A DNA stretch of 64,000 nt from Drosophila miranda (lineage: Eukaryota > Arthropoda > Insecta > Diptera > Drosophilidae): positions 24,924,001 through 24,988,000 of the forward strand of contig NC_046675.1 in NCBI RefSeq assembly GCF_003369915.1, given 5' to 3'. Each line of letters begins with the position of its first letter. The stretch's first letter is position 1. The position numbers and the translations under genes are program-made. Positions 36,930-48,074 of the stretch are shown here, one piece after another. Under the pieces are notes generated by a model. That model made no database searches and had not been told where the DNA came from. It saw only the letters and a program-made list of their open reading frames with translations.

Positions 36930-37223
36930 ATGACGATTTTTAGTTTAATTTTTGTAATTTTCTTTGTTCTCTTGGGACTAGCGAAGAGGCAGAGTGAGTT
37001 TTTGCTATTTTGTATTGATAAAATTTGTTGATAAAATCATATATGTGCCAAACTATCATCTCAATTACAGATCATTGGGGTAAGACAATTATAAAGTTAA
37101 AAAAACCTCATAATAATTTGATTTCTCTCCGTTTAAGTTCATATATTAAAAGATCCGAATGGCCGACTATATAGGACCTATGACCCTGAGGCTTACAAAG
37201 TTACAGTACCAACAGTAGCATAG
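36930..37223 (+). CDS. Candidate small secreted peptide gene, three exons (52 aa)
   Basis: Proposed exons are 36930–36993, 37071–37079 and 37138–37223. Exon 1 encodes a signal peptide (MTIFSLIFVIFFVLLGLA), then KRQ. It ends in phase 1 at a strong donor (GTGAGT), and intron 1 (77 nt) ends in TTACAG. A 9-nt micro-exon follows, then donor GTAAGA, a 58-nt intron ending in TTTAAG, and a last exon encoding a short hydrophilic peptide (HILKDPNGRLYRTYDPEAYK, then VTVPTVA) with TAG at 37221–37223. The phases fit. Skipping the micro-exon also keeps the frame (49 aa). Retaining intron 2 gives a different 34-residue tail, so the structure is uncertain. The layout resembles fly seminal-fluid or immune peptides, but no family is recognised. 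No AATAAA is close downstream. Confidence 0.45.
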
Positions 37224-40200
37224 CAGATCCTATGGAATCATCGAAATGCCACTTCAACTGTTTCCCACTAAAACGATTATTTGACCCATCTTTCAGGAAC
37301 TCTACCACTTGCTAACCTCATCAAAATAATCTTTCGCTTCGCCTTGTTTCTCTTTTTTTTTTGTGACGCCAACAAGTGTGGCACTTGATCTTTTTCTTGC
37401 CACTTGCCAGGACACTCGGATTGTGATTGAGTGTGCAAGAGAGCCCGGAGCCCGTTGGCAGCAGCCCGGAGTATGAAAGAACCAGAGAACTCATCGCACA
37501 TGCTGACCAACGTCCTGATGCCTTTTGTTTGGCCATTTTTGGGGGGGTGTGAGTGATGGAAATTTCGATGATGTCCATTCAACAATGCGAGTTTATTGAG
37601 GAGTAGCAAAAGGAATTTAATTTTGTGCGAAACTTTTCCTAGGAGGGGGCAAGGAGATTATTGTCATCAGTGGAGCATCAGCTGTCCCTCGGCTATCCTA
37701 CTCCTCCTACTTCTGATTCTGCTGCTTCTCTCTTTATGCATCTGACATTGGATAGATAAAACCCAATTTGTTGCAAATAAAATAAAAAACAATGCCGGCA
37801 AGCAAATGGACAAAAGACTTAGACTTTCCTTGTTGCATCAGCGTCATCCGCTGAAGGGAACGGGGGAGCAACCGAAGGAGTTTCAATCGAAGAAATTCCT
37901 AGCAAATTGCCACTTGAAATAGGAATCGACGACATCTCCGCAGGGCTGGGCTCCACTTCACAAAGAAATCGAAAATCAATGCCGAATTAGAAATTGGAAA
38001 ACGCATTTGGCATAATTTCAATGTTTTCCCTTTGCTGTATTTACAATTCGTTTATGCAAAGTCTGCTCTTCCGCTCTTCTCCGAGGGAAACCCCACACAG
38101 AGATATACCTGTACGAGTATATACTTTACGTGCACATATAAGAATATTTTCCATTTCGTACAGGTAATCGATTTCGATGCTTGTGGCGAAATGTACAAAA
38201 GAACTGAAACGAACAGAAAGTAAACCAACTTTGTTGTGTGTTTTCATTTCTTTTTTATTCGCTTTCGTTTTTCTGGATTTGGTTTTCACCAGAACCTTAT
38301 TCTTATGTGAGAGGGGCATCCGTTGCGTAAACTTGATATTTATGTTGAAAACTTAAAGCATTTAAGAGCTCGTCGAGCTTAAAATATTCCATCGGTGTCT
38401 GCCTCGACAGAGAAGTTGATCCAACTTGTTGATTTACTTTGTTGCCCCCACAATTTTCCTCAAGAAAAGTTTAACCACATCTGGGTCTCACCTGTACCGT
38501 CTTACACCCTCTTTTCTGATGTGTTTTTTTGTATTTTCATTTAAAGTGAAACCTGCCTGGAATAATCACTGTCTGCTATAGTGTTTTGCCTTTGATCTTC
38601 CAAGTTATTTGCATAACAAAAACGTACTCCAAATCAAGGCTTCATTGAACACATCTTTCGTGGTTACAACTTTAAAGTTAAACAGCGGAATTTCAACCTA
38701 TTTTAAGTATTCCCTAAGGCCAAGTGCACTCGAGTCCTTATTCCATTCCAGGATAAATCCGAATCTACGCAGAATTATTCAAAAGTGCAAAAGTGCACAT
38801 GTGCCCTGAAAGGAGAATGACAACGATGGAGGATGGTGGATTTGCGATGGGAAAGAATCCAATTACGAGGGCTATTGGAATATTTTTGACAAGTATTCAA
38901 TGAATTTCATTCGAGATTTGTTACTCTGAACCAGGACCACCCGGGCCTGGAGCCAGACACGGCCCCAGACAGGCATTCGGCGGCAGGAAATGAATTAGAA
39001 ATGTGTAAAACAGAAGTTGCTCCATAGCCGCAGCTGGTCAGGAGATGGAGCAGGCGCTAGAGCAGAAGCAGGCTCCTGAGGCAGAAGCTGGAGCCATGAA
39101 AAATATTCACTTTTTTGCGGCTGAACAGGGAGGGCAGAAAACTGAGAACTGAGAGCTGAGAACTGCATTGGGGGAATGCTCCCTATGCCACACAGGAAGA
39201 GGAAAAATGATTTCCGCTATGGCACCCTATGGCTGGCTGGGTGATAATTCTGCGGGATCCCTCAGCCGAAAGCTGAGAACTTTTTTATGCAATCATTGCG
39301 CGGGATTGTCAGTTAACACTGTGCCGTGCCTCATCTTGCACGGAGGCAGCTGCAACCAATTCATTTCATCGAATTATGTGCACAGTCCATGTACCCTGTT
39401 CCCCTGTTCCCCTATACCCCTGTACCCTGGTCGCTGCTCCATATTGCCTGGTTTCATATTCCCCCTCATTGCATCTGCATAATTTTCAACATTATTCTCA
39501 TTCCCTGCCACCAGAGAAAAGTTTCAGCTCAAATACCGCAAAAAAAAAAGAAGAGCAGAGGAGAACTTTGTCAAAATGTTTGCAAAAACTTCTGCCGGAA
39601 ACCGAAAACCCGACGGTAGGACGAGCTGAAGAAGTGGAAAAAATTATCACTATTGTTGCAGATTTGTTAGGTGACGGTGACGGAATTTGTTGCCTGTTGT
39701 TCCAGTCGGTGGCGGCTTTGATAACAAGTCCCATTTCGGTGGGATCTACCATCCTTTGTCACTGCCCTGCCACCTCTCCCTTCTCGCCTAGTCGTGCGAA
39801 TGAAATGGGAAAACTCTAATTTGAATATATTAAATAGCGAAAAATGAGCGAACAAATTTCGACAAATTTGCATTAGCGAAAAGGAAGCAAGGTTGTACAA
39901 AGTCAAGAGTTGAATCTTTGAGGTGAAAATATTCGACGTATTCTTTTCTAAAGAAGGATAGGAATCAGTTGATTGGAGAAGAGTCAAAATAAGTTAAACT
40001 ATTATATTTATATAATTTTTTCTTCGGAAAATGACGCTTGGAGAGTGTTGCCTAGTTTTAAGTATTATCTAAAGGTTTTATCCCTCAAATCTCTTCCCAT
40101 TGCCTTCGTGCCGGCTCTGGGTCCCTCGATTAACCGATTCGTGGAAAAACTTTTCCCTGACAAATTATATTTAAATGAGCTGCATTTGAAAAGTTGCCGG

Positions 40201-42407
40201 TGAACGTGAACGGACCCCGAAGCAAGTGTCACAAAATTGACAGAGGCATCCCTTTCAAAAAAAACAAGAAAGAAAGAACAACTGACACAAGTCGCCAAAT
40301 TAAATATGCCAAAAGGCAGGGCGAAATCAGAAATTGGATCCAGAATCAGAAAACTTTTTGCCTGCAAACATTCCTAAATTCTTCGGCGCTGAACTAATGT
40401 CCAGAGAAGGCAAATTTGTTGCGTTCGTTGCTTAAACGACTCAAGAGGCCGCGGGCCAAGGGCAACTTTAAGTCGGATTTGGTTTCCTAATGCGGCTCAG
40501 ACGGCTTCCCATGGCCATCGCCAATCCTCATCGTCATACCCATCTCCATGCCCATGCCTATCGTCATCACCATCCTCTTTAGCGTTTGGCAAATTGAAAT
40601 GAAATTGAATTTTAGTTAGAGGTTGTTCGCAGAAAGTTGATGTGGGTGTGGCAGTTTTATTTACAACTATTCCTCATGTGTGTAGAAAAGAGTTTAATTT
40701 GCAATTTGTCGCCCTCATTCAACGCTTAACTTTTTGCTCGGGCGGTGTTTGCGGTTGCATATGCAAATGCCTTGGTCGGCTCAACAGCTTCAGCTCCAGC
40801 TCCCCTACAGATCCCCTACAGCTCCCCTACGGTAGAGTTTTTCACTACTAGAGTACTCTGTATACTCTGTAGCCCCTGGCACTGGCATAGCCCGCAGCCC
40901 TGCATATGCGATAAAATGTACAAAGTTTTGCGTTAAGGCCCCACCACTTGAGCAGAGCTTTGGAGTTGTTGCCGCTGGCAAGTGCCCGTGCCCTGCCCTG
41001 CCCTGCCCTGCCCTGCCCTGCACTGTTCTGTTCTGTGCTGGCCTTCTCTGGCAGTTTGTTAAACGCCTTTCAACGGCGTGGTTAGCCAAGCGCAGACCTT
41101 GAAATGCCAAGTCCCCCCTACATACACACACACCCGGCCCTGCCCCAGCAGTCCTGGCCAGAAGCCGAAGCCGAAGCCACTCGAGCAGCTAACCAGCCAA
41201 AGCAAACTTTTCTGCGGCAAAACGCTTTAAAAAACCATTCCGCAAAAGTCATTCTGTAAGTTGGTCCTGCATCCTCACTGCACAAACAGGCGTACATCCA
41301 TATCCCCACACTCATACACTGACTCATTTATGTTGATTTAGCAAACAAAATGTTTTAATTGAATAACACTTTGGTGTTTCATTGCAGCATACTGGAAAAG
41401 TTGTACTTGCACCCCTTCTACGTACGAGTATACTTGATGTGGCAGAATGTCTACTGTTACGCCGCTACGTGGCGTGGAAGCTTATAAAATAAATTAATAA
41501 TTTATTGATACGAGGAGTTCATCAATCAATTCCAGCCACCGCAACAATCTGCAACAATATTTCATTTGCGGTAAATGTGCCAAATATTTTCACTTTCGCC
41601 TCTGTGCCTTTTCCAGTGAGTGTGAATCCAGCCATGCAAATTGAATAGGGCTAAATTCAATTTGCTATGCAACAAAACACTATATAAGCAACACAAAAAA
41701 CTTGACTGTCTATGGAATATGGCCAAAACGAACCAAAAACAATTCATTTTTGGTAATTTAGTTGAGCGATTTGCATTTCCACTGGGGAGTAATTTCTCCA
41801 CTTTTGTGCTCACTGAATGAACAAAAATTGAATTGCCCTAAAGCCAGCCTGGGGAAAAAATTGAAATACAATAAGGGAATGTAAAATTTAAATATATATA
41901 TTTAATTAAATTCTGTTGAACATGGAAATATTTTTGCTTCAATTGCCGCACGCGGCATTTTCATTGATTGATGCTGTTTTTGGTGATTTATTGAACCTGA
42001 GGTTTGTCTCCTCTCCTGTTCAATTATTGTGATTGTCAGTCAGTAATGGGAGGGGCGTTGGTGCTAGAAACACACAATGCATATTTATTTAGCTGGGGTT
42101 TCATTTTGTACGAGTATTTCCATTGGAGAGAGGAGAACCGCAGTGATTGATGTGGCCATGTTATCATCAAATAACTCCGATTGGAAGCCAGGGGAAACGG
42201 CGGACATTCAGTCACATGTGTGATGGCTTTTCGAGCTCCTGCTCCTGCTACTGCTCCTGCTCTCGCTCATGTGTATCTGTTCAAAAACTCAATTTAAATT
42301 GTATTTGTGCTGGGCATATAGTGCAGATGTCAGTGTGGCATCCAGCATGTGTCGAGTGTCAACGGATCGTGATCGAAAGCAAATGAATATGTGTAAGCGA
42401 TTAGTTA
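37224..42407. other. 5 kb without a supported gene
   Basis: Unique AT-rich DNA with short tandem repeats: CCCCTGTWCC-like units near 39395–39425, three 12–13-bp 'cccctacagctc' units near 40800–40833, (CCCTG)6 at 40991–41020 and CTCCTG repeats near 42235–42265. No exon could be supported. Confidence 0.4.
40991..41020. repeat. (CCCTG)6 pentamer repeat
   Basis: Six tandem CCCTG units without interruption. Confidence 0.9.
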
Positions 42408-44045
42408 TCAATTGGACAGTGGAAAAAGCTTGTCGTCATTGAGCTCATCCTCATCACTCGACTCGAATGCGTTCTCAGGGACACCATACAACCGCACCAT
42501 GGGCTTGTTGGGATCCTTCATCAGCAAGTACTTCCCATCGGGCTGCTTCATCACGGTGTCGATGATGCAGCGCAAGATGCCCCAGGCATTGTCCATGTTC
42601 AGATTGATTTGGGTAGAGAACTCCTGAGGCTTGAACTGCTGTGTGCGCAGAATGACATGGCGCAGATGATCGCGTGTGGACACACGGGACACGTAGCCTA
42701 GTTTCAGCTGATCCGAGCCGGAGAGGACAGACTCGACGGTCCAGCGGGCCAGCTTGCAGGCATTGTTACGCAACTCTGAGGCCAACACAGCACCATGCTG
42801 GGTGTCCAACTTCTGCCGCCACTCCAGGCTGTTGGACGCCTTGGAGTCCCATTCATTGAGGGCGCGAATAGACAGGAACTGCACCTCTCCATTAGGACCC
42901 TGAAGAGCGCCATTGTGCTTGCAACGGGCAATCAATATGATGTTATTCCCCAGATCCCACTGCTTGTACCGGTAGCCGATCGAGACGAGATCCACCCCGG
43001 ACTCCTCGAAGGGATAAGGCTCCTCGAACTGGTACTTCTTCTGATCGCCCCCACGTAGAACCTGCTGGCAGAAGTTGTGATTGATGAGGGTGGCCTCCAT
43101 GGCCAGGCTGTGTGGTGAATTGATGGAACCCTCCTCATCCAGAGGGGGCTCCAAGGCTGTCTCGTTCACCGTCAGTAAATCGAACTGCGCGTTGTCGCGT
43201 TTGTCTAGAAATATCTTGCTGCCAACCTTGTCGAAGACTACATCCCAGGAGTAGTTAGAGCGAGTGCAGCACATGATGGTGGCCAGTATCTCATCGGTGG
43301 CAAAGATGGTGCCAATGGTCTTGGACAGGCGGCGGATCACGGGATCATCTGTGGTGGTCAACGTGTGAATTATGCGGTCCGTCTTGAGCAGAGGCCGCTC
43401 GTTCTTCAGGTTAATTCGATCATATGTCTTGTCGTAGTACTCCAGAGACCCACAGGTAACCACATCCTGGCCCTCTTTCACATTCGGCAGCGATAACTTT
43501 AGAAGACGAGGAAAGTCGATCTCCTCAATGGACACCCAGTCGGAGCGGACCACCACGGAGCTCTCTCGCATCCGAGTGGGAGCATTCCGACCGAACCGAC
43601 GCCCCATTGGACGGCGGTTGTCGCGACCCTTTCCGTACTTGGTACGCTCATTAACTCCAACTCCAGGCTGATTTCCACCTGTTCCTGTCACGGCACCGCC
43701 ACGTCCAGTGCGTCCCCGCGTCCGAGGATTGTTGCGTGTATTGCCACGGAACCGACCCCGCTGGAACGGCCTGAAGCCCTTGAAGCCCGAGTTGTCCACC
43801 AAATGAAACGTGGACTCGTCGTCATCGTGAAAGTAGGCATATTGATTGCTATTACCAAATGACGAGACGTACTTGTTTGCAAACTTCCTCTCCGTCGGCG
43901 GCGCGGTCCAATCGGTGATCTTGCCCACGCGATCACTCTTGCAGAAGGGCTGGTAGGGCACATCCACGTTGAGCTCCTCGCATGGACCCCATCCGTGCTC
44001 GTTGTACTCCAAAACGGGCTTGATAAAAGGAGCGCGATCCGACAT
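42408..44045 (-). CDS. eIF3d2: Eukaryotic translation initiation factor 3 subunit d, paralogue 2
   Basis: A single intronless frame of 545 aa aligns from end to end with eIF3d, the eIF3 subunit that contacts mRNA at the 40S exit side and, in mammals, can bind the 5' cap. The N-terminus ([19 protein letters not shown]) and the block [19 protein letters not shown] match the Drosophila eIF3d2 paralogue more closely than eIF3d1, as I recall the two proteins. An Arg/Gly-rich RNA-binding stretch lies at about residues 96–117 ([20 protein letters not shown]). The rest is the eIF3d core ([20 protein letters not shown], then [16 protein letters not shown]) with an acidic tail. The start is the ATG at 44045, where family similarity begins; the upstream in-frame codons contain no ATG. 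Lack of introns fits a retrocopy. It acts in the cytoplasm, and in flies this paralogue is thought to be testis-biased, which the sequence does not show. No AATAAA is obvious just downstream. Confidence 0.93.
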   Translation of the reverse strand: MSDRAPFIKPVLEYNEHGWGPCEELNVDVPYQPFCKSDRVGKITDWTAPPTERKFANKYVSSFGNSNQYAYFHDDDESTFHLVDNSGFKGFRPFQRGRFRGNTRNNPRTRGRTGRGGAVTGTGGNQPGVGVNERTKYGKGRDNRRPMGRRFGRNAPTRMRESSVVVRSDWVSIEEIDFPRLLKLSLPNVKEGQDVVTCGSLEYYDKTYDRINLKNERPLLKTDRIIHTLTTTDDPVIRRLSKTIGTIFATDEILATIMCCTRSNYSWDVVFDKVGSKIFLDKRDNAQFDLLTVNETALEPPLDEEGSINSPHSLAMEATLINHNFCQQVLRGGDQKKYQFEEPYPFEESGVDLVSIGYRYKQWDLGNNIILIARCKHNGALQGPNGEVQFLSIRALNEWDSKASNSLEWRQKLDTQHGAVLASELRNNACKLARWTVESVLSGSDQLKLGYVSRVSTRDHLRHVILRTQQFKPQEFSTQINLNMDNAWGILRCIIDTVMKQPDGKYLLMKDPNKPMVRLYGVPENAFESSDEDELNDDKLFPLSN

Positions 44046-44369
44046 AGTCGATAGCAATCCAAACAATATTATCAACAAATTTAATTTCGCTCTAGAGTTT
44101 TTTTAAAATTATTTTCCAATGATATATGTAGTTCCTGTCTAAGCCTACTAGATGTGTAGATATCTTGACGTTATTCTTCAGTTTGTTTCAGTTCTCAGAG
44201 AACAAAATACGTTAATACTTCAATGAATACATAAACACAGAGGCTGTGGAATTAAAGTCACACAATAATTAAAAAACGTAAAATCAAGGAGCCCAGGCCC
44301 TGCCTTGCCTCAACCGCTTTCATCTGAGTCTGCATATAACGTCCATCGGCAGCCAGTAGCCATGAAGCG

Positions 44370-44462
44370 ATGTTTCATTCCCTGATTGTCTATCGCTATT
44401 TCATTAACATCGTTCTGCTCATCCTGTCCACGGTGTTCCTGTTGCTGCGCATGCTAGCCTGA
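44370..44462 (+). CDS. Candidate 30-aa transmembrane micropeptide
   Basis: ATG at 44370 opens 30 codons ending in TGA 44460–44462. The product is one hydrophobic helix with Arg at each side (YRYFINIVLLILSTVFLLLR), the size and form of SERCA-regulating micropeptides such as sarcolamban and sarcolipin, but without their sequence. Third codon positions are mostly G or C (CTG, ATC, GTC, TCC, GTG), unlike the AT-rich surroundings and like fly coding DNA. The frame is open 10 codons upstream of the ATG and for 34 codons past the TGA. It lies divergent from eIF3d2, 325 nt from its start codon. The initiation context is weak and an 8-codon ATG frame (44362) overlaps it. It could also be a fragment of a decayed gene. 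Confidence 0.3.
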   Translation: MFHSLIVYRYFINIVLLILSTVFLLLRMLA

Positions 44463-46600
44463 TTGAGGATCGACTGCATGGACATAGATATGGAGGTTTC
44501 CGCAGAGTTAAATTACCTCTTCTACGTATATCAAATATATCTCACAAAACGCACGACTGACTACTGAGCTGTGGAAGGGGATTATCGCTTGACAACCACC
44601 TAAGCTAACTTCGACGTGTAGTCCCATTCATACGAGTATGAGTACGAGTATTATTCCAACTTTTGAGCCATTGTCCAGAGCTAAGTACCAGGATAGGCAC
44701 AACCGAACAATGCACTACAATGGTGAGCAGGACACCGCGTGACAGGCTTGTATGCAGTGCCTGGTCATCTGCCAGGATATCCCATCCTACGGCAAGTCTC
44801 GGTTTCCCTATTCTTGTTAACTCAAGCTGCTGCTCGCCCTGTCTCCTTGTCTTCCTGTCTCGCTTGCTGGCTGTGTGAGATTCTTACAACAATCTCGTTA
44901 AGAGTAAAGGCCAAATTATAGTAAAACTAACAGAAGGCAAAAGGTAATCACATAAAAAGCTTGTTAGATAACAACGTGAGTCCCCGGCGAAAAAGGAAAC
45001 GGACATCCTCTACCTTTCTACCATTATGCTCCCCGAAAAGAACTACATGGTGCGTGTAAATGTGTTTGGGTGTGTGGAAAATGATGTACAGGATGGGGTA
45101 TGCTGCGTTGGACTGAGGTTGGGTAGGACTTGCGGTGGCATCTTTCAGAGGAGCAGGCGGCTAAGCTTTGTCAGGGCGACAGGGTGTCATGTGTGATGTG
45201 TGTGTCACTGGCAGCTGCTGCTGCTTCTACTGCTCCTGCTGCTCCTCCAGCTACAGATTTTCCCTCTATCCTCCTACTCATCCTGTTAACAGACTTAAGC
45301 CGATGGGGTGTGAGTGTAAGAGAAAGTGTGCGCGTGTGCGTGTGTGGTTGTGTGGATTATAATTGCCATGCGGCTGTCAGTGACTGCCTGCCACTGCTGG
45401 CTGCTACTGCCTCTGCACCTAGCTGCACACAGCTGCAGATGTGCGGCTCGTGTTGCAATATCATTTTTAATGCAAACCGCATGCCACATTATGCAGCTGC
45501 ATTGCCACGTCACCGCTGTGGTGGCCCCTGCGCCCTACATCCCGGCACCACTCATTTGCCTGCAACTGGAGCTGGAACTGGGGCTGTGGATGGGGCACCG
45601 GCACGGCACCTCCTTCAGATGGTGTCGGAAAAAGCAGCAGCAGCAGCGGCTTAGCAAAGGAATACAGCCAAGAATAATGCCCTGGCACATAAGTAAGTAC
45701 TTACCCAGAGTACAGCAGCAACTACAACTACAGTGAACAACAACTACAGTGAGCACAATCACAATGCCAACAAGAATAACAACAGCAGCAGCAAAGTGAA
45801 AAACCGCTTGCATACTTTGCGGCGCTCGCGAGCAATAAACGACGCTGGCAATGGCTCCGCCTCACCACACCCCTGAAACCTAACTGACGGAGGAAATACA
45901 CACTGCATATGATACCCTCATAGAAGGATATATGATCCATATCAAAATGGCGAAAAAAAACCATTTAGAAACGAAGCTATAATGAAAAATGTCTACAAAT
46001 GATTCAGGTCAGTGAATCTTCGAGTAGAGTATCTACCAGTCGCATATATATAGTATTAATATATTTCCTTTTTATTTTTGTGCGGCATCAACGCGAGGCG
46101 GCAGCTTCTGCTTCTGCTGCAGCTTTTGTGTTGCATAAAAATTAAAATTTATGCCAGGCAACTTGGGCAAAGCACTGCAAATGCCATTGTTTTTTCATTC
46201 CTCCGCCAAACAGGCCTCCCCCACGCTGATGATGTTTTTTGGCGGCGGAAGGACATTCACGTTCTGGGTGGCTGAATATCCCAGCTTTTTCCCCTTCCCC
46301 TCATTCTGTTGCTGCTTCTGCTGCTACTCGTACTACTGGCTTGTCAAGCCCACTTACATTCAATTCATCTCCGGCTGGAAAATGAAAATAAAACTCCCTC
46401 TCAGCCCCTGGCCTACAGCCTCGGCAGCAGGCGCCACCCCACTCGTAATTGCAGAGCAATTATACATTCTTCCCCGGACAAGATGGATACGTAATTAATG
46501 GCACATTAAATTGTGCCACAGCAATATTAATTGTCGTGATTGATTTATGCAGGTAATTAACATTTTGAGCAAGTGGGAAATATATTTTACGAATACCTTC
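44463..46600. other. Intergenic between eIF3d2 and adenosine kinase
   Basis: Holds CTG/CAG-rich stretches (near 45200–45245 and 45630–45650, CAG repeats), a GT-rich run near 45310–45355 and a decayed Helitron-like piece near 45905–46050 (ATACCCTCATAGAAGGATAT, then GAGTATCTACCAGTCGC). No other exon is supported. Confidence 0.4.
45905..46050. mobile_element. Decayed Helitron-like remnant
   Basis: Both ends recall DINE-1 termini (ATACCCTCATAGAAGGATAT at left; AGTATCTACCAGTCGC at right). Interior sequence is not informative. Confidence 0.3.
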
Positions 46601-46608
46601 TCTCAGCA

Positions 46609-46616
46609 TATAAAAG
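46609..46616 (+). promoter_or_regulatory. TATA box for the adenosine kinase gene
   Basis: TATAAAAG stands about 120 nt upstream of the ATG, in a local GGGGG-flanked context. An initiator-like TCATCA lies near 46641, about 32 nt downstream, placing transcription start there. The leader would then carry three short uORFs before ATG 46732. Confidence 0.5.
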
Positions 46617-46731
46617 GGGGACTCACCGTCTCCTTTCCACTCATCACCTTTACAAATGCCATCAAAAATTGTATATTTTCAAACATGAAAGTCACATGAG
46701 TTTGGGGAATTTATTGTGAGAAACCTGGGAT

Positions 46732-48014
46732 ATGCTAAGCCAATCAAGACAGCTTTTACACCGAACCCTAAAATCTGCTCCACTGTGGAGAAGAGCCACG
46801 TTTATCAGCATCCAAGGATTCCCAGCCAATTTGACCTGGTACTCGCGGAAAAGAGGTTGCTTTAGATCTGCACTTGAAAAAAGGAAATCATCTTCAAGGA
46901 CCTCCAAAAAGATGGAGTTGCCAGAGGACATTCTTGTTGGCTTCGGTAATCCCCTGCTGGACATCACAACCGTGATAGAGGACAACATGCTCTTGGAAAA
47001 GTACGGACTGGAGGCGAATGCGGCCATCATTGCCGATGAGAAACATGAGAACCTGTTCGAAGAGCTGGACAATATGGACAATGTCCAGTACTCGGCCGGA
47101 GGAGCCTGCCAGAACTCTTTGCGGGTCTTCCAGTGGATCGTGGGGGCTCCCAATAGGTGCGCCTTTTTTGGAGCGGTGGGCAAAGACAAGTTTGCCGATC
47201 GGATAGTGAAGAGAGCGAGGGCGGATGGCGTGGAGACCCACTACCAAGTGAAGGAAGAGCTACCGACAGGTATGGTTTATCCAGTACATGGCCTCTTCCC
47301 CTGATCTTTATGGGGTTATTAACTGTAGGCACTTGTGCGGTGATTGTCAGTGGTCAGAACCGATCCCTGGTGGCCAATCTGGGTGCGGCGGCCCTCTTTA
47401 CCGAGGACTATATGGACGAAGAAGAGAACTGCTGTGTGGTGGACTGCGCCTCTTACTTCTACGTTACGGGCTTCTTCTTAGCCGTCAGCCCCGACACCGT
47501 GTTCCGTATGGCCAAGCTCTCCAGCGAGACGAATCGCACCTTAATCCTCAACCTGAGCGCCGTTTTCGTGCTGGAGATGCAGAAGGAGCAGCTGGATAAC
47601 ATAATGCCCTATGTGGACATTGTCATTGGAAACAAGGAGGAAATCCTTGCCTTTGCGGAAACCCACTTGTGGAATACTAACAACATCTTCGAGATAGGGA
47701 AGCAAATGCAGAGCTTGCCCAAGGACAATGGCAGGCCGCGTATGGTCATGGTCACGGATGCCGTGTGTCCAGTGCTTTGTTTCCAGGAAAACGAAAGGAT
47801 CCTCGAGTACCCCGTGCCGAAGGTGGACAAAAAGAAGGTAGTGGACACCAATGGCTGCGGCGATGCCTTTGTAGGGGGTTTTCTCTCGCAGCTGGTGCAG
47901 AAAATGCCTCTCGACTACTGCATCCGCACAGGAATTTTCGCTTCTCAACAGATAATTGGCGTGCTTGGAGTTACAATCGACAAGCTTCCTAAATTCACCG
48001 ATAATTGCATATAG
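46732..48014 (+). CDS. Adenosine kinase paralogue with presequence-like N-terminus
   Basis: Exons 46732–47269 and 47329–48014 are joined across a 59-nt GT–AG intron (phase 1), giving 407 aa. From residue 61 (MELPEDILVGFGNPLLDI) onward it aligns with adenosine kinase, a PfkB-family enzyme that converts adenosine plus ATP to AMP. Seen: the adenosine-binding NPLLDI, AGG, ELPTGTCA with NRSLVANL, the NxxE motif (GNKEE), and DTNGCGDAFVGGFLSQLV with the catalytic Asp at 358. Oddities: the usual DTNGAGD has Cys for Ala (residue 356), and the usual AGGSTQNS is AGGACQNS. The first 60 residues are Arg/Ser/Leu-rich with no acidic residue before Glu49 (LSQSRQLLHRTLKSAPLWRR), resembling a mitochondrial presequence. 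Start at Met1 assumes the upstream ATG is used; Met61 would give a normal 347-aa cytosolic enzyme. Flies have more than one adenosine kinase gene; which one this is cannot be told. Confidence 0.9.
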
Positions 48015-48068
48015 GATTGGTTTTTGGGTATCTCAGAGTTTCTCAATTCCCCTTTCTTACCCTGCTCA

Positions 48069-48074
48069 AATAAA
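48069..48074 (+). terminator. Poly(A) signal for adenosine kinase
   Basis: AATAAA lies 55 nt after the stop codon; a second AATAAA follows at 48106–48111. Confidence 0.65.

Noticed and set aside
44046..44078. Upstream in-frame extension of eIF3d2
   Set aside because: It has no ATG and no similarity; family homology begins at the ATG at 44045.
45130..45654. 174-codon plus-strand frame
   Set aside because: It is made of GCTGCT- and TGTGTG-type simple repeats and does not start in a coding context.
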